Source of the DNA: Acidobacteriaceae bacterium | Lineage (GTDB): Bacteria; Acidobacteriota; Terriglobia; Terriglobales; Acidobacteriaceae | Length of the DNA: 64,000 nucleotides | Direction of reading: 5' to 3' | NCBI GenBank assembly: GCA_003134995.1 | Contig: PLDC01000011.1 | Location: forward strand, 100,105-164,104 | Shown here: positions 7,650 through 16,577 of the stretch, piece by piece | Layout: each line of letters starts with the position of its first letter | Numbering within the stretch: the stretch's first letter is position 1 | Notes under the pieces: model-generated | What the model was told of the DNA's origin: nothing | Databases searched by the model: none | What the model saw: the letters and a program-made list of their open reading frames with translations, nothing else | Translations under genes and position numbers: made by a program

Positions 7650-8660
7650 TCAGCGCGGTGAAGGTGCGGCGGCGAAGAACGCCAGCACCGCGCTGCGAAA
7701 CTGCTCAGGTTTTTGGATGTGCGGTATGTGGCCGCAATCCGGAACCTCGACCAAGGTTGAGCCCTTGATGGCGGCATGAGCTTTGCGGCCGAGTTCGGGG
7801 AATTGTCCTGCGACGGATTGCAAGTTGGATGGCAAGCGAGTTTTGCCGACGACCGTGCGATCGGCTTGCCCGATGATCAGCAGCGTTGGGCGGCTGATGT
7901 CGGCGAGTTCGTAAACTACGGGCTGTTCGTAGATCATCGCGTAGGTGAGCGCCGAAGACCACGCATCGCGCGGATATTCGCCCGTGCCGAGAACGCTGGC
8001 TTGATCGCGCACGTAGATTTCGTATTCCGGCTTCCATGCTCCCGGATAATAGGTCTTTTGGTAATCGCGCATCTTCTCGTAGGTCTGACTCAACTCCGCC
8101 TCATACTGCTGTTGCAGTGGAAGGTAAGGGACGAGTTTGCGGTAGTCTTCGAGGCCCAGCGGATTTTCCAAGACTAGCTTCTCGACAGTCTCGGGGAACA
8201 GCAGCGCGAAGCGCACGCCCAGCATCCCGCCCATCGAATGCGCGATCACGTAAACCCGCTGGATGCCGAGATAATCGAGCAGCGCTTTAGTATTGTTTGC
8301 CATCTGGTGAAAGCTGTAATGAATGTCGGGGCGGGACGAAGCGCCGAAGCCCAACTGGTCAGGGGCAATCACGCGATAGCCTTGCTGCGCGAGAAACTCG
8401 ATAGTGGGTTCCCAGTAAAATCCGGAGAAATTCTTTCCGTGCAGCAGGAGCACGGTCTTTCCGTTGGAAGTGGCCGTGGGTTGCACGTCACGGAAGGCGA
8501 TGCGGAGATCCTGGTTTTCGACCTGCAACGGGAAAAAGTGCACGTTGTATTTGGGGTGAAGCGCGGCGTCCTGCTGCGCGGACGACAGCGGTGCCCAGAT
8601 TGCCGCGAGCAGGAAGAATGCGAGCATCATGCGAGTTTGGAATTGATGGAAATGGAACAT
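7650..8660 (-). CDS. Secreted alpha/beta-hydrolase
   Basis: The product has 336 residues with a signal peptide (residues 1-28, ending SSAQ). The alpha/beta-hydrolase fold is clear: the oxyanion motif LLLHGKNFSG near residue 73, nucleophile elbow AHSMGG near residue 144, acid in GQADRTV and catalytic histidine in DCGHIPH near residue 312. The elbow has Ala in place of the usual Gly, which is tolerated in the family. A long lid lies between the nucleophile and the acid. The substrate is unknown; an ester, lactone or amide is possible. It is divergent from coaD. Confidence 0.85.
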   Translation of the reverse strand: MFHFHQFQTRMMLAFFLLAAIWAPLSSAQQDAALHPKYNVHFFPLQVENQDLRIAFRDVQPTATSNGKTVLLLHGKNFSGFYWEPTIEFLAQQGYRVIAPDQLGFGASSRPDIHYSFHQMANNTKALLDYLGIQRVYVIAHSMGGMLGVRFALLFPETVEKLVLENPLGLEDYRKLVPYLPLQQQYEAELSQTYEKMRDYQKTYYPGAWKPEYEIYVRDQASVLGTGEYPRDAWSSALTYAMIYEQPVVYELADISRPTLLIIGQADRTVVGKTRLPSNLQSVAGQFPELGRKAHAAIKGSTLVEVPDCGHIPHIQKPEQFRSAVLAFFAAAPSPR

Positions 8661-8843
8661 GAATCTTCACCCCAGTTTCAGTTTCCCGCGTTTTCGTTGA
8701 TGCTGTCGCGGGAACCCTGTGGCGCCGAAAAAATCATATCCGAAAATCATAGGTTCCCTTGGCTCTGTTTGCGGATGGAGCTTGATTGTGTGGTGACTGC
8801 CCGTTCGATCAACTCATGATTGCCATTCATGCTCCCGCCCGCT

Positions 8844-8849
8844 TAGAAT
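8844..8849 (+). promoter_or_regulatory. Candidate -10 box (TAGAAT) for coaD operon
   Basis: The hexamer lies in the context CCGCTTAGAATCTTG, 34 bases before the coaD TTG. It resembles other candidate boxes in the window (GCTATAATTG, GCTATAATGC). An inverted repeat TCCCGCG/CGCGGGA (8684-8690, 8707-8713) sits further upstream in the divergent region and could be an operator. Confidence 0.35.
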
Positions 8850-8883
8850 CTTGTATTCAGCCCCGCCTGTGCTGTGAGGACTA

Positions 8884-9450
8884 TTGAACAGAGGACTTGC
8901 GATTTATCCTGGGTCGTTCGATCCGCCAACCAACGGTCACCTCGACCTGATGGAGCGAGGCGCCAAGATTTTCGAGAAGTTGGTGGTGGCGATCCTGCGC
9001 AACTCGGAGAAGAGCCCGATGTTCAGCGTGGCGGAGCGGTTGGAAATGTTGCGGTCGCTGACGGGGCATCTGGAGAATGTGCGCATCGATACGTTTGATG
9101 GGCTGATGGTGCAGTACGCGAAATCCATGGAAGCGATTTGCATTTTGCGGGGCATTCGGGCGATCAGCGATTATGAATATGAATTGCAGATGGCACTGAT
9201 GAACCGCAAGCTCGAGCCGACGCTGGAGACCGTGTTCATGATGCCGGCGGATAAGTACTCGTATGTGAGTTCGCGGCTGGTGCGCGAGGTGGCGCAGGCG
9301 GGCGGTCCGGTAAAGGGACTGGTGCCGGAAATCGTGGAGCAGCGGCTGCGCGAGAAACTGGATCCGGCCTACAAGTTCCACGATGAGCCGGAGGAAATCA
9401 GTCCGCAGATTGCGGCTGGGCGGGAAAAGAAAAGGAAAAAAAGAGCATGA
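8884..9450 (+). CDS. coaD: Phosphopantetheine adenylyltransferase
   Basis: This enzyme transfers AMP from ATP to 4'-phosphopantetheine to form dephospho-CoA, the penultimate step of coenzyme A synthesis. The nucleotidyltransferase motif GSFDPPTNGHLD lies at residues 10-21, and the C-terminal SSR loop (YSYVSSRLVREVA) near residue 128. The length of 188 exceeds the usual 160 because of a basic tail ending EKKRKKRA. The TTG start is 4 bases after GAGG, somewhat close. The stop overlaps the aminotransferase start as ATGA, so the two genes form an operon. Confidence 0.93.
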   Translation: MNRGLAIYPGSFDPPTNGHLDLMERGAKIFEKLVVAILRNSEKSPMFSVAERLEMLRSLTGHLENVRIDTFDGLMVQYAKSMEAICILRGIRAISDYEYELQMALMNRKLEPTLETVFMMPADKYSYVSSRLVREVAQAGGPVKGLVPEIVEQRLREKLDPAYKFHDEPEEISPQIAAGREKKRKKRA

Positions 9451-10643
9451 CCACTGCGACCACGGAAGCGCTGAAACTTACCGACCGGATTAACCGCATT
9501 GAGCCCTCAGCCACGATGGCGGTGGTGGCTGAGGCGGACAAGCTGCGCGCGCAGGGTATCGACGTGGTGGATTTCGGCGCGGGCGAGCCGCATTTCGCAA
9601 CGCCGCAGCATATAAAGGATGCGGCGATTGCGGCCATCCAGGGCAACTTTACGAAGTATACGGCTGTGCCGGGCACGGCGGAGTTGCGCGACGCGATTGT
9701 GCACCGTCATGCCGTCGACTTCGATTCCGATTACCGGCGCGAAGAAGCGATCGCCTCGACCGGCGGCAAGCATGCTTTGTTCAACGCGATTCAGGTGCTG
9801 GTGGATCATGGCGACGAAGTGATTCTGCCGGTGCCTTACTGGGTTTCGTTCAAAGACATTGTTCGCTATGCGGGCGGCGAGTGCGTGCTGTTGCACTCGG
9901 ACGAGTCGCAGGGCTTCCGGGTTACGGCGGAGATGGTTGCTGCGCTGATTACTCCGCGGACGAAAGTGATCATTTTGAATTCGCCATCGAATCCTTCGGG
10001 CGCGGTGATGAGCGCGAAGGATCTTACGGAAGTCGTGCGGCTGGCGCACGAGCGCGGAATCTGGGTGCTCTCTGATGAATGCTACGTCTACCTGAATTAC
10101 ACGAGCAGGAATTTTTCCGTGGGATCGTTGCGCGAGTTCAAAGAACGCGTGGTCGTGCTGGGGTCGCTTTCGAAAACTTATGCGATGACGGGATGGCGGT
10201 TGGGATATGCGCTGGGTCCGGCTGCGGTGGTGAGTGCGATGTCGAAACTGCAGAGTCAGTCGACGTCGAATCCGACATCGATTGTGCAGAAGGCGGCGGT
10301 GGCGGCGTTGAAGGGGCCGCAGGAGTGCGTCGATAAAATGCGGCTGGAATATATTGAGCTTCGCGATCACGTGGTGAAGGGATTGCGTTCGATTCCGGGC
10401 ATGACCTGCACTTTGCCGGAGGGCGCGTTCTATGCTTACCCGAACATCTCGGCGTTTCTGGGACGTGGGGGCGTGAAGTCCGCGGCTGACGTGGCGGGAC
10501 GTCTGCTTCGCGAAGCGCATGTGGCCACCGTGCCGGGGGAGGGATTTGGTACGGGCGATCACATCCGCGTTTCTTACGCGACTTCGAAGGCGGAGTTGGA
10601 TCGCGGGCTGGAGCGCATGCGGAAGTTTTTTGGCGCGCTGTAG
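9447..10643 (+). CDS. PLP-dependent aminotransferase, class I (aspartate aminotransferase type)
   Basis: The product has 398 residues and is cytosolic. The pyridoxal-phosphate lysine is near residue 243 in SLSKTYAMTGWRLGYA, the typical aspartate aminotransferase (subgroup Ib) motif. Other family marks are NSPSNPSGAV, the SDECYVYLNY segment that contacts the cofactor, and a C-terminal arginine in GDHIRVSYATS that binds the substrate carboxylate. The likely reaction is aspartate plus 2-oxoglutarate to oxaloacetate plus glutamate, but related acceptors are possible. It is coupled to coaD and followed by a terminator. Confidence 0.9.
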   Translation: MTTATTEALKLTDRINRIEPSATMAVVAEADKLRAQGIDVVDFGAGEPHFATPQHIKDAAIAAIQGNFTKYTAVPGTAELRDAIVHRHAVDFDSDYRREEAIASTGGKHALFNAIQVLVDHGDEVILPVPYWVSFKDIVRYAGGECVLLHSDESQGFRVTAEMVAALITPRTKVIILNSPSNPSGAVMSAKDLTEVVRLAHERGIWVLSDECYVYLNYTSRNFSVGSLREFKERVVVLGSLSKTYAMTGWRLGYALGPAAVVSAMSKLQSQSTSNPTSIVQKAAVAALKGPQECVDKMRLEYIELRDHVVKGLRSIPGMTCTLPEGAFYAYPNISAFLGRGGVKSAADVAGRLLREAHVATVPGEGFGTGDHIRVSYATSKAELDRGLERMRKFFGAL

Positions 10644-10692
10644 GCTACGATTCCTGCGCTGGGATTTCCGGTTGATGATTAGGTTCGGCTGA

Positions 10693-10720
10693 GGCCGTCC
10701 GTTCGCGAGCGGCCTTTTTT
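10693..10720 (+). terminator. Rho-independent terminator of the coaD-aminotransferase operon
   Basis: The stem GGCCG...CGGCC (10693-10697 and 10710-10714), with further pairing inside (CCG/CGG-like), is followed at once by six T residues. It lies 50 bases after the aminotransferase stop. Confidence 0.8.
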
Positions 10721-10727
10721 GTTGGGC

Positions 10728-10815
10728 AGGTCTTAGGTGTCAGGTGTGTTAGGTCATAGGTTCGTACCTTAGCATTTCCGTTGCTGTCCGGTTTAAGGCC
10801 TAAGACCTGAGTCCT
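10728..10815. repeat. Inverted repeat AGGTCTTAGG...CCTAAGACCT
   Basis: The outer arms (10728-10737, 10799-10808) are perfect complements. Inside the left arm are further TCAGGTGTGTTAGGTC units, and GAGTCCTAAC follows the right arm. The element fills the space between the terminator and manA. Confidence 0.7.
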
Positions 10816-10836
10816 AACATCCAGACGGCAGTTACT

Positions 10837-11838
10837 ATGGGCAATCTGTATCCACTATTGATGCTTCCGGGGTTTGATCCGCGGCCTTGGGGCACGCTTG
10901 ATTTGTCGCCGATTTATCCGAATCGTCAATTTGAGGAAAAGATTGGCGAGGCTTGGCTTACTGGGGACGATTGCAAAGTGGCGAACGGTCCGCTGGCCGG
11001 GCAGACGCTGACGCAGGTGAGCGGGAAATATCAGCGGGAGCTTGTAGGAGACGCTGCGCGCGACGCGAAGCGATTTCCTTTGCTGCTGAAGTTTCTTTTT
11101 CCGCATGAGAAACTTTCGGTGCAGGTTCATCCTGATGATGAGCAGGCGCGCCGTGTGGGGCAGCCTTGGGGTAAGACGGAATGCTGGTATGTGGCGCATG
11201 CTAAGGCGGGCGCGCAAATTGCTTTAGGATTGAAACCGGGCGTGAGCGTGGCGCAGTTGGAACAGGCGATCCACGAGAAGCGGGCTGAGGAAGTGCTGAA
11301 CTGGCTGAACGTTTTTACCGGCGACATGATTTATGTTTGCGGCGGCACGGTGCACACGCTGGGGCCCGGGTCGGTGATTGTGGAGACACAACAGCAGTCT
11401 GATACGACGTATCGTTTGTATGATTATGGACGGCCGCGGGAGTTGCATTTGAAAGAGGGACTCGCCGCGGTGAGGTTGAACGGTGCTTCGGGAAAAGTGT
11501 TGAGGCCAGCTCCTGCGCAAGTGGCGGGAAGCAGCAATCGGCGGGCTCCGCTGGTGGCTGCTCCTTATTTTGTGGTGGATATGTTTGAGATGAAGGACGC
11601 GCAGGAATTGAACACGCGCGATGAGACGGGCAAGAGTTCAGCGCAGATTCTGGTCGCCGTTGAGGGATGCGGAGTGGTCGAAGCTGCGGGGGCTGAGTCT
11701 GTAACGTTTGCCAAGGGCGATGCGGTGGTCGTGCCGGCGTCGGTAGAGAAATTTACTGTACGGCCGCAGTGGACTTTGGAGTTTTTGATAGCGCGGGTTC
11801 CGGGTGAGGAATTGCGGGAGCCGGAAACGCGAATGTGA
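10837..11838 (+). CDS. manA: Mannose-6-phosphate isomerase, class I
   Basis: The enzyme interconverts fructose-6-phosphate and mannose-6-phosphate, feeding GDP-mannose synthesis. The cupin-type zinc site is visible in LSVQVHPDDEQA (Gln and His) near residue 95 and GGTVHTLGPG near residue 170. The 333-residue length matches the short bacterial form. The next gene starts within its stop codon (GTGA overlap), so isomerase and guanylyltransferase are coupled. Together with the phosphohexomutase at 13062 the three steps lead from fructose-6-phosphate to GDP-mannose for polysaccharide synthesis. Confidence 0.9.
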   Translation: MGNLYPLLMLPGFDPRPWGTLDLSPIYPNRQFEEKIGEAWLTGDDCKVANGPLAGQTLTQVSGKYQRELVGDAARDAKRFPLLLKFLFPHEKLSVQVHPDDEQARRVGQPWGKTECWYVAHAKAGAQIALGLKPGVSVAQLEQAIHEKRAEEVLNWLNVFTGDMIYVCGGTVHTLGPGSVIVETQQQSDTTYRLYDYGRPRELHLKEGLAAVRLNGASGKVLRPAPAQVAGSSNRRAPLVAAPYFVVDMFEMKDAQELNTRDETGKSSAQILVAVEGCGVVEAAGAESVTFAKGDAVVVPASVEKFTVRPQWTLEFLIARVPGEELREPETRM

Positions 11839-12968
11839 GCGAGTGGAATCGAAAAACTTTGGCTAAGAATTCAAATTTCTATCCCGTGATTCTTGCTGGC
11901 GGGCGGGGCACGCGCTTCTGGCCGTTGAGCCGGAAAAAACGCGCGAAGCAGTTGCTGGCGCTCGATGGCAAGCAGACGATGATCCAGCAGACCGTCGGAC
12001 GATTGCTACCGCTGGCTTCGGCGAAATCTTTTTGGATCATCACCAACGATGATCTGCGTCCTGCGATTTTGAAGCAGCTTCCTAAGTTGCCGAAGGCGCA
12101 GGTGCTGGCCGAACCGCTGGGACGCAATACTGCGCCGGCAATCGGTCTTGCCGCGTTTCTTCTGTGGCGCGAACAGCCCGACGCGGTGATTGGAATGTTT
12201 CCTTCCGACCATGTGATCGCCGATGAGAAAACTTATCGCTCGACGATTGAACGCGGAGCGGAGATCGCGGCTGGGGGTGAGAATATTGTAGTGCTCGGCA
12301 TCCGGCCGAATCGAGCGGAGACCGGGTACGGTTACATTGAGGCGGGCAGCGGATTCGGCGGAGACGCTTTGCGCGTGCGCCGATTTACCGAGAAGCCAGA
12401 CGCTGAGACGGCTGCGGCCTTTGTGGCTGCGGGGAATTATTTCTGGAACAGCGGGATGTTTTTGTGGAGCGCCCGCACGCTGTCCAATGCGTTGCGCGAG
12501 CATCTTCCAAAAACCGCACCCATTCTGGAAGAGATTGCCGCGAGCTTCGGCACACGCAAGTTTGCTGGCACTTTTCGCAGGCTGTATCCAAAGTGTGAAA
12601 ATATCAGCGTCGACTATGCGGTGCTGGAACCGCGTTCGGCGAAGGGCGAACACGCTGGAAATATTTTCTGCCTGCCCGCGGACTTCGGCTGGAACGATCT
12701 GGGATCATGGACCGCGCTGCACGAACATCACACGGCGAAGAGCAGTCCGGCTGAGGGCAATCTTATTAATGGTGAGGGAGTATTCGTGCTGAACGCGCAT
12801 GGCAATTATGTGCATGCACCGGGCAAATTTGTTGCCGTTGTAGGAGTGAGCGATCTGGTAGTGGTTGAAACGCCGGACGCTTTGCTGATCACGACTCGGC
12901 AGCACGCGCAGGACGTTGGTAAAGTGGTGAAGCATTTGGATCAGAAGAAGCTGCATAGGCTGACATAA
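11835..12968 (+). CDS. manC: Mannose-1-phosphate guanylyltransferase
   Basis: The enzyme makes GDP-mannose from GTP and mannose-1-phosphate. The nucleotide-binding signature LAGGRGTRFWPLSRKKRAKQ lies at residues 20-39, followed by FPSDHVI near residue 120 and FTEKPD near residue 185. The 377 residues cover the transferase and a short left-handed beta-helix tail, without the cupin isomerase domain of two-function enzymes. That fits with the separate manA gene immediately upstream. The GTG start overlaps the manA stop. Confidence 0.92.
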   Translation: MSEWNRKTLAKNSNFYPVILAGGRGTRFWPLSRKKRAKQLLALDGKQTMIQQTVGRLLPLASAKSFWIITNDDLRPAILKQLPKLPKAQVLAEPLGRNTAPAIGLAAFLLWREQPDAVIGMFPSDHVIADEKTYRSTIERGAEIAAGGENIVVLGIRPNRAETGYGYIEAGSGFGGDALRVRRFTEKPDAETAAAFVAAGNYFWNSGMFLWSARTLSNALREHLPKTAPILEEIAASFGTRKFAGTFRRLYPKCENISVDYAVLEPRSAKGEHAGNIFCLPADFGWNDLGSWTALHEHHTAKSSPAEGNLINGEGVFVLNAHGNYVHAPGKFVAVVGVSDLVVVETPDALLITTRQHAQDVGKVVKHLDQKKLHRLT

Positions 12969-13055
12969 GTCGTTGGTCGTTGGTCGATAGTCGTCGGCCG
13001 GCCCGCCACAGTGAGCTTTTCGGCGAACGACTAACGACCAGCGGCTAACGACGAC
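12969..13055. repeat. Inverted repeat built on GTCGTTGGTC (family B, no gene inside)
   Basis: The left arm (12969-13000) has GTCGTTGGTCGTTGGTCG and the right arm (13021-13055) is its approximate complement, with CGAACGACTAACGACC and CTAACGACGAC. The loop is about 20 bases. The same arms flank the four-helix-bundle gene at 47066-47100 and 47525-47562. Confidence 0.8.
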
Positions 13056-13061
13056 TTTCCA

Positions 13062-14477
13062 ATGGCTCAGGAAATCAAATTCGGAACCGACGGCTGGCGC
13101 GGAATTATTGCCGATGACTTTACGTTTGAGAACGTGCGTCGCGTCGCGGGCGCAATCGCTTCTTATGTATTGAAATACGAAGACGCGCAGCGCGGTGTGT
13201 TCGTCGGCTATGACACGCGTTTCGTTTCGGGGCGCGCGGCACAGATTGCTGCTGAGGTAATTGCCGCTGCTGGTATTCCGGTGAAGCTGGCCAATGATTA
13301 CACGCCGACCCCGGCCGTTTCCTACGCAGTGAAAGACAATGGGGCAGCGGGTGGAGTGATGATTACATCCAGCCATAATCCGTGGAACTGGAATGGAGTG
13401 AAGTTCAAAGGGAAATTTGGCGGGTCGGCCACGCCCGCGATCATGAAAAAGATTGAAGAGGAGATGAGCGCCGGGGCGATGCCGCAGGGAGCGAAAGCGG
13501 CGATCGAAGAAGCTGACCTGAAGACGCCTTATGTCGCCGCGGTCTGCCGATTCGCCGACATGGATCTCATCGGCAAGACCAAGTTCAAGTTTGCCGTCGA
13601 CTCGATGTATGGTTCTGGCAGAGGAGTTCTTGCCGGAATCTTTCAGGAGCGCGGCGTTCCGTTCGTTGCGATCCGGCAGGAAGTCAATCCTCTTTTTCCT
13701 GGTATCAATCCTGAGCCGATCCAACCGCACATCGCTCTGCTGCAGGAAACTGTTGTGAAAGAGAAGTGCGATGCGGGCCTCGCTACTGACGGCGACGCCG
13801 ACCGCATCGGCGCGGTCGCCGAGGATGGCAGCTTTGTGGATTCGCACAAAATATTCTGTGTGCTGCTCCACTGGCTTCTTGTGCACAAGAAATGGTCGGG
13901 AGACGTGGTGCGCGCTTTTAACACGACGCGCATGCTCGACCGCATTGCCGCCAAGTATGGGCGCAAGCTTTACGAAACGCCGATCGGATTCAAGTACACC
14001 GCCGATATGATGATGGAACATGACATCCTGATCGGCGGCGAAGAATCTGGCGGCATTGGCTATTCGCGTTTTCTTCCGGAGCGGGATGGAATTTTGAATT
14101 GCCTGCTGCTGGCCAACGTTATGGCCGAGGAAGGCAAGCCGCTGGGCCAACTTGTTGCGGATCTGCAGCGCGAGTTCGGACCTCATTATTACGGCAGGCG
14201 CGACCTGCACATTGCGGAAGAGATCAAGCAGAGCGCGATCCAGCGGGCGCGCGCAGAAAGCACGCAGAGCCTCGGGCGCTATCGCGTGCTGAAGAAAGAA
14301 GATCTCGACGGCATCAAGTTCTTTCTTGATGCGCCGACGAACGGCAACGGGGCGGAAGCGTGGATCCTGTTCCGCGCCTCGGGAACGGAACCGCTGTTGC
14401 GCCTGTACTCGGAGGCTGCGTCGCCGGAGTTGGTGGAAGAAATCCTGACGGCTGCGGAGAAATTCGTCAGGGGCTAA
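13062..14477 (+). CDS. Phosphoglucomutase/phosphomannomutase family protein
   Basis: The product has 471 residues of the alpha-D-phosphohexomutase family. The catalytic serine loop is TSSHNPWNWNGVKFK near residue 105, the metal loop DGDADR near residue 245, and the sugar-binding loop GGEESGGIG near residue 325; the phosphate-binding domain (RASGTEPLLRLY) is near residue 438. It converts hexose-6-phosphate to hexose-1-phosphate. Its position after manA-manC favours mannose-1-phosphate production, but glucose or glucosamine phosphates cannot be excluded. Confidence 0.88.
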   Translation: MAQEIKFGTDGWRGIIADDFTFENVRRVAGAIASYVLKYEDAQRGVFVGYDTRFVSGRAAQIAAEVIAAAGIPVKLANDYTPTPAVSYAVKDNGAAGGVMITSSHNPWNWNGVKFKGKFGGSATPAIMKKIEEEMSAGAMPQGAKAAIEEADLKTPYVAAVCRFADMDLIGKTKFKFAVDSMYGSGRGVLAGIFQERGVPFVAIRQEVNPLFPGINPEPIQPHIALLQETVVKEKCDAGLATDGDADRIGAVAEDGSFVDSHKIFCVLLHWLLVHKKWSGDVVRAFNTTRMLDRIAAKYGRKLYETPIGFKYTADMMMEHDILIGGEESGGIGYSRFLPERDGILNCLLLANVMAEEGKPLGQLVADLQREFGPHYYGRRDLHIAEEIKQSAIQRARAESTQSLGRYRVLKKEDLDGIKFFLDAPTNGNGAEAWILFRASGTEPLLRLYSEAASPELVEEILTAAEKFVRG

Positions 14478-14501
14478 GAGCGGCGCTGCGCGGGCCAAAA
14501 G

Positions 14502-14526
14502 CAAGTTCCCTTCGGCTTCGCTCAGG
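14502..14526. repeat. Repeat GTTCCCTTCGGCTTCGCTCA (family F)
   Basis: This short element lies between the mutase and the M48 protease. Its reverse complement resembles the insert inside the DUF1385 gene at 46340-46377 (CCCTGAGCTTGCCGAACGGG). Confidence 0.5.
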
Positions 14527-14592
14527 GCCGGCTCCGGTCGGAATGGCAAAAGGCTATTACCGGTGCCGCCAAAACTCCACATTTGACGCGGC

Positions 14593-14598
14593 TATAAT
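14593..14598 (+). promoter_or_regulatory. Candidate -10 box (TATAAT) for the M48 protease gene
   Basis: TATAAT in the context GCTATAATGC ends 19 bases before the ATG at 14618, so the message would have a leader of about 13 bases. A TTGACG lies only 4 bases upstream and is too close to serve as -35. Confidence 0.45.
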
Positions 14599-14617
14599 GC
14601 GATACTTCTAAGTACGC

Positions 14618-15763
14618 ATGGCCTTCGCCGAAAACACGAGCTCGGCCCCCGATTCGCCTGAGGCGCGCCGTTACAACCGGATTCACCGCTGGCTCGGGTT
14701 AGCCGATTTTGTCGTGGGTTCCGCTTTTTTGGTGGTTCTGCTGGTCACGGGCTGGACGGGATGGTTGCGTGATCTTGCGTTGCGGCGTGGGTTCCAGAAC
14801 TACACGCTGGCCGTGTTCCTCTATCTGTTCTTTCTGCTTCTGATCAGCAAGGTGCTGGGCTTCGGACTTGACTACTACGGTTTCCGGCTGGAGCGAAAGT
14901 TCCAGCTCTCGACGCAAAAACTTCGGTCGTGGCTTTGGGATGAAGCTAAAGGTTTTTTACTGGGATTGGTGCTGGGGGGAATCGTAGTGGAGTTGCTGTA
15001 TTTCATGATTCGCCAATCTCCGCAGCATTGGTGGGTGATTACATGGGCGCTGTTCATGGGGCTTTTCATTTTGCTGGCGCAGCTGGCTCCGGTTGTGCTG
15101 TTCCCGATCTTCTACAAGTTCGAGCCGCTGGAGAATGAAGACCTGCGGCGGCGGCTGGTATTGCTCAGCGAACATGCAGGCACGCGCGTGCGCGGAGTTT
15201 ATCGTTGGAAGCTTTCGGAAAAGAGCAAGAAGGCAAACGCGGCTCTTACGGGACTCGGCAACACGCGGCGGATCATTCTGGCCGACACGCTGCTGGATAA
15301 TTATGCTCCGGAAGAGATCGAGGCGGTGCTGGCCCATGAACTCGGCCATCATGTTCACCGGCACATTTTGAAAAGCATTTTTGTGCAAGCCGGAATTACG
15401 CTGCTTGGTTTTTGGGTAGCTAACTTTGTGCTGCATTACGCGGTCGACCGGCACGTGTTCGAGGAGCTTTCCGATTTCGCGAACCTGCCTTTGCTGGCGC
15501 TAACCGCGACTGCGCTTTCGCTGCTGCTTATGCCCGCGCTCAACGCCTACTCGCGTTTCAACGAGCGGCAGGCTGATCGCTATGCTTTTGAATCGATTAC
15601 CAGCGTGGAGCCGTTCATCTCGTCCATGAACAAGTTGGCGCAGCAGAATCTGGCCGAGCGGACGCCGTCGAAGTGGATTGAGGTGTTGTTCCACTCGCAT
15701 CCCGCGATTTCGAAGCGGGTTGCCGCGGCAGAGGCCTGGCGGCGGGCGCAAGGGCAAGCTTAG
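14618..15763 (+). CDS. M48 family membrane metalloprotease (Ste24/HtpX-like)
   Basis: The product has 381 residues with several membrane helices (about residues 27-45, 65-88, 110-132, 145-165 and two later). The zinc motif HELGHHVHRH lies near residue 242 (VLAHELGHH), with a downstream glutamate in RQADRYAFE as third ligand. The overall plan matches CAAX-protease-1 (Ste24)-type M48 enzymes; in bacteria these act in membrane protein quality control. It sits between a repeat and a convergent kdsB, with no operon partner. Confidence 0.88.
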   Translation: MAFAENTSSAPDSPEARRYNRIHRWLGLADFVVGSAFLVVLLVTGWTGWLRDLALRRGFQNYTLAVFLYLFFLLLISKVLGFGLDYYGFRLERKFQLSTQKLRSWLWDEAKGFLLGLVLGGIVVELLYFMIRQSPQHWWVITWALFMGLFILLAQLAPVVLFPIFYKFEPLENEDLRRRLVLLSEHAGTRVRGVYRWKLSEKSKKANAALTGLGNTRRIILADTLLDNYAPEEIEAVLAHELGHHVHRHILKSIFVQAGITLLGFWVANFVLHYAVDRHVFEELSDFANLPLLALTATALSLLLMPALNAYSRFNERQADRYAFESITSVEPFISSMNKLAQQNLAERTPSKWIEVLFHSHPAISKRVAAAEAWRRAQGQA

Positions 15764-15774
15764 AAGCGGCCTCG

Positions 15775-15795
15775 AGTACCTGGTACCTAGTACCC
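15775..15795. repeat. GTACC tandem/palindromic repeat (family E)
   Basis: AGTACCTGGTACCTAGTACC contains three GTACC units and is self-complementary around GGTACC. It fills the short gap between convergent M48 protease and kdsB genes. Confidence 0.65.
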
Positions 15796-15809
15796 AGCAA
15801 ACTTGAATG

Positions 15810-16529
15810 TCAACGATTCCCCAAGATTTTCGCCGCACGTTGTAGATCTTCTTCTGTATCTACGCCCACCGAGTCGTACGGCGTTTCGCCCACGTAGATT
15901 GCGATTCCATTTGCCAGAAAACGCAGTTGTTCTAAGCGCTCACTTTTCTCGAGCGTCGATTCCGGTTGGCTCACAAAAAAGTCGAGCGCTGGCTTGCGGT
16001 AGGCGTAGAGGCCTAGATGCTTGAAGTAGCGCGGTTCGGTTTTATCGCGATCAAAAGGAATTGTGGCGCGAGAAAAATAAAGAGCGCGTCCGTCAGGCGC
16101 AGTCACGACTTTAACCGCATTAGGATTGCCGATTTCTTCCCGCGGGCAGGGAGTTTTCACGGTTCCCACCTGGATTGCGGGATCCTTCATCACATCGAGC
16201 AGCGTGGCAATTTGTTCGGGACGGACGAGTGGTTCGTCGCCTTGCACGTTCACGTAGACATCTCCGGCGATTGAGTTCGAGATTTCGTGGACGCGCTCAG
16301 TGCCGCTGCGGTGAGTGGATGAAGTCATGCGCGCGTTCCAGCCGTGGCTGCGGCAAACCATCTGTATTTCTTCAGAATCGGTGGCGATGATTACGTCGGA
16401 GAGAAGCGGCGACAAGCGTACAGCTTCATACACCCAGCCGACCAGTGGCTTGCCCGCGATTTCGCGCAACATTTTGCGCGGCAGGCGGGTGGATGCCACG
16501 CGGGCGGGGATGATGGCAATCGATTTCAT
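15810..16529 (-). CDS. kdsB: 3-deoxy-manno-octulosonate cytidylyltransferase
   Basis: The enzyme activates KDO to CMP-KDO for lipopolysaccharide synthesis. The 239 residues match the family length. Diagnostic segments are IPARVASTRLPRKML at the N-terminus, VQGDEPL near residue 96, and LYAYRKPALDFF near residue 172. The gene shows that the organism makes KDO-containing lipopolysaccharide, which fits a diderm. Whether it is co-transcribed with the receptor upstream (49 bases apart, same strand) is unknown. Confidence 0.94.
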   Translation of the reverse strand: MKSIAIIPARVASTRLPRKMLREIAGKPLVGWVYEAVRLSPLLSDVIIATDSEEIQMVCRSHGWNARMTSSTHRSGTERVHEISNSIAGDVYVNVQGDEPLVRPEQIATLLDVMKDPAIQVGTVKTPCPREEIGNPNAVKVVTAPDGRALYFSRATIPFDRDKTEPRYFKHLGLYAYRKPALDFFVSQPESTLEKSERLEQLRFLANGIAIYVGETPYDSVGVDTEEDLQRAAKILGNR

Positions 16530-16577
16530 GGTCGATTGACATCATAAGGCCTAAAGAAATCCCGGCCGACAAATATG

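Noticed and set aside
12705-14582. A 625-residue minus-strand frame over manC and the phosphohexomutase
   Set aside because: The plus strand has unmistakable enzyme motifs, and the minus frame is an antisense product of high GC third positions.
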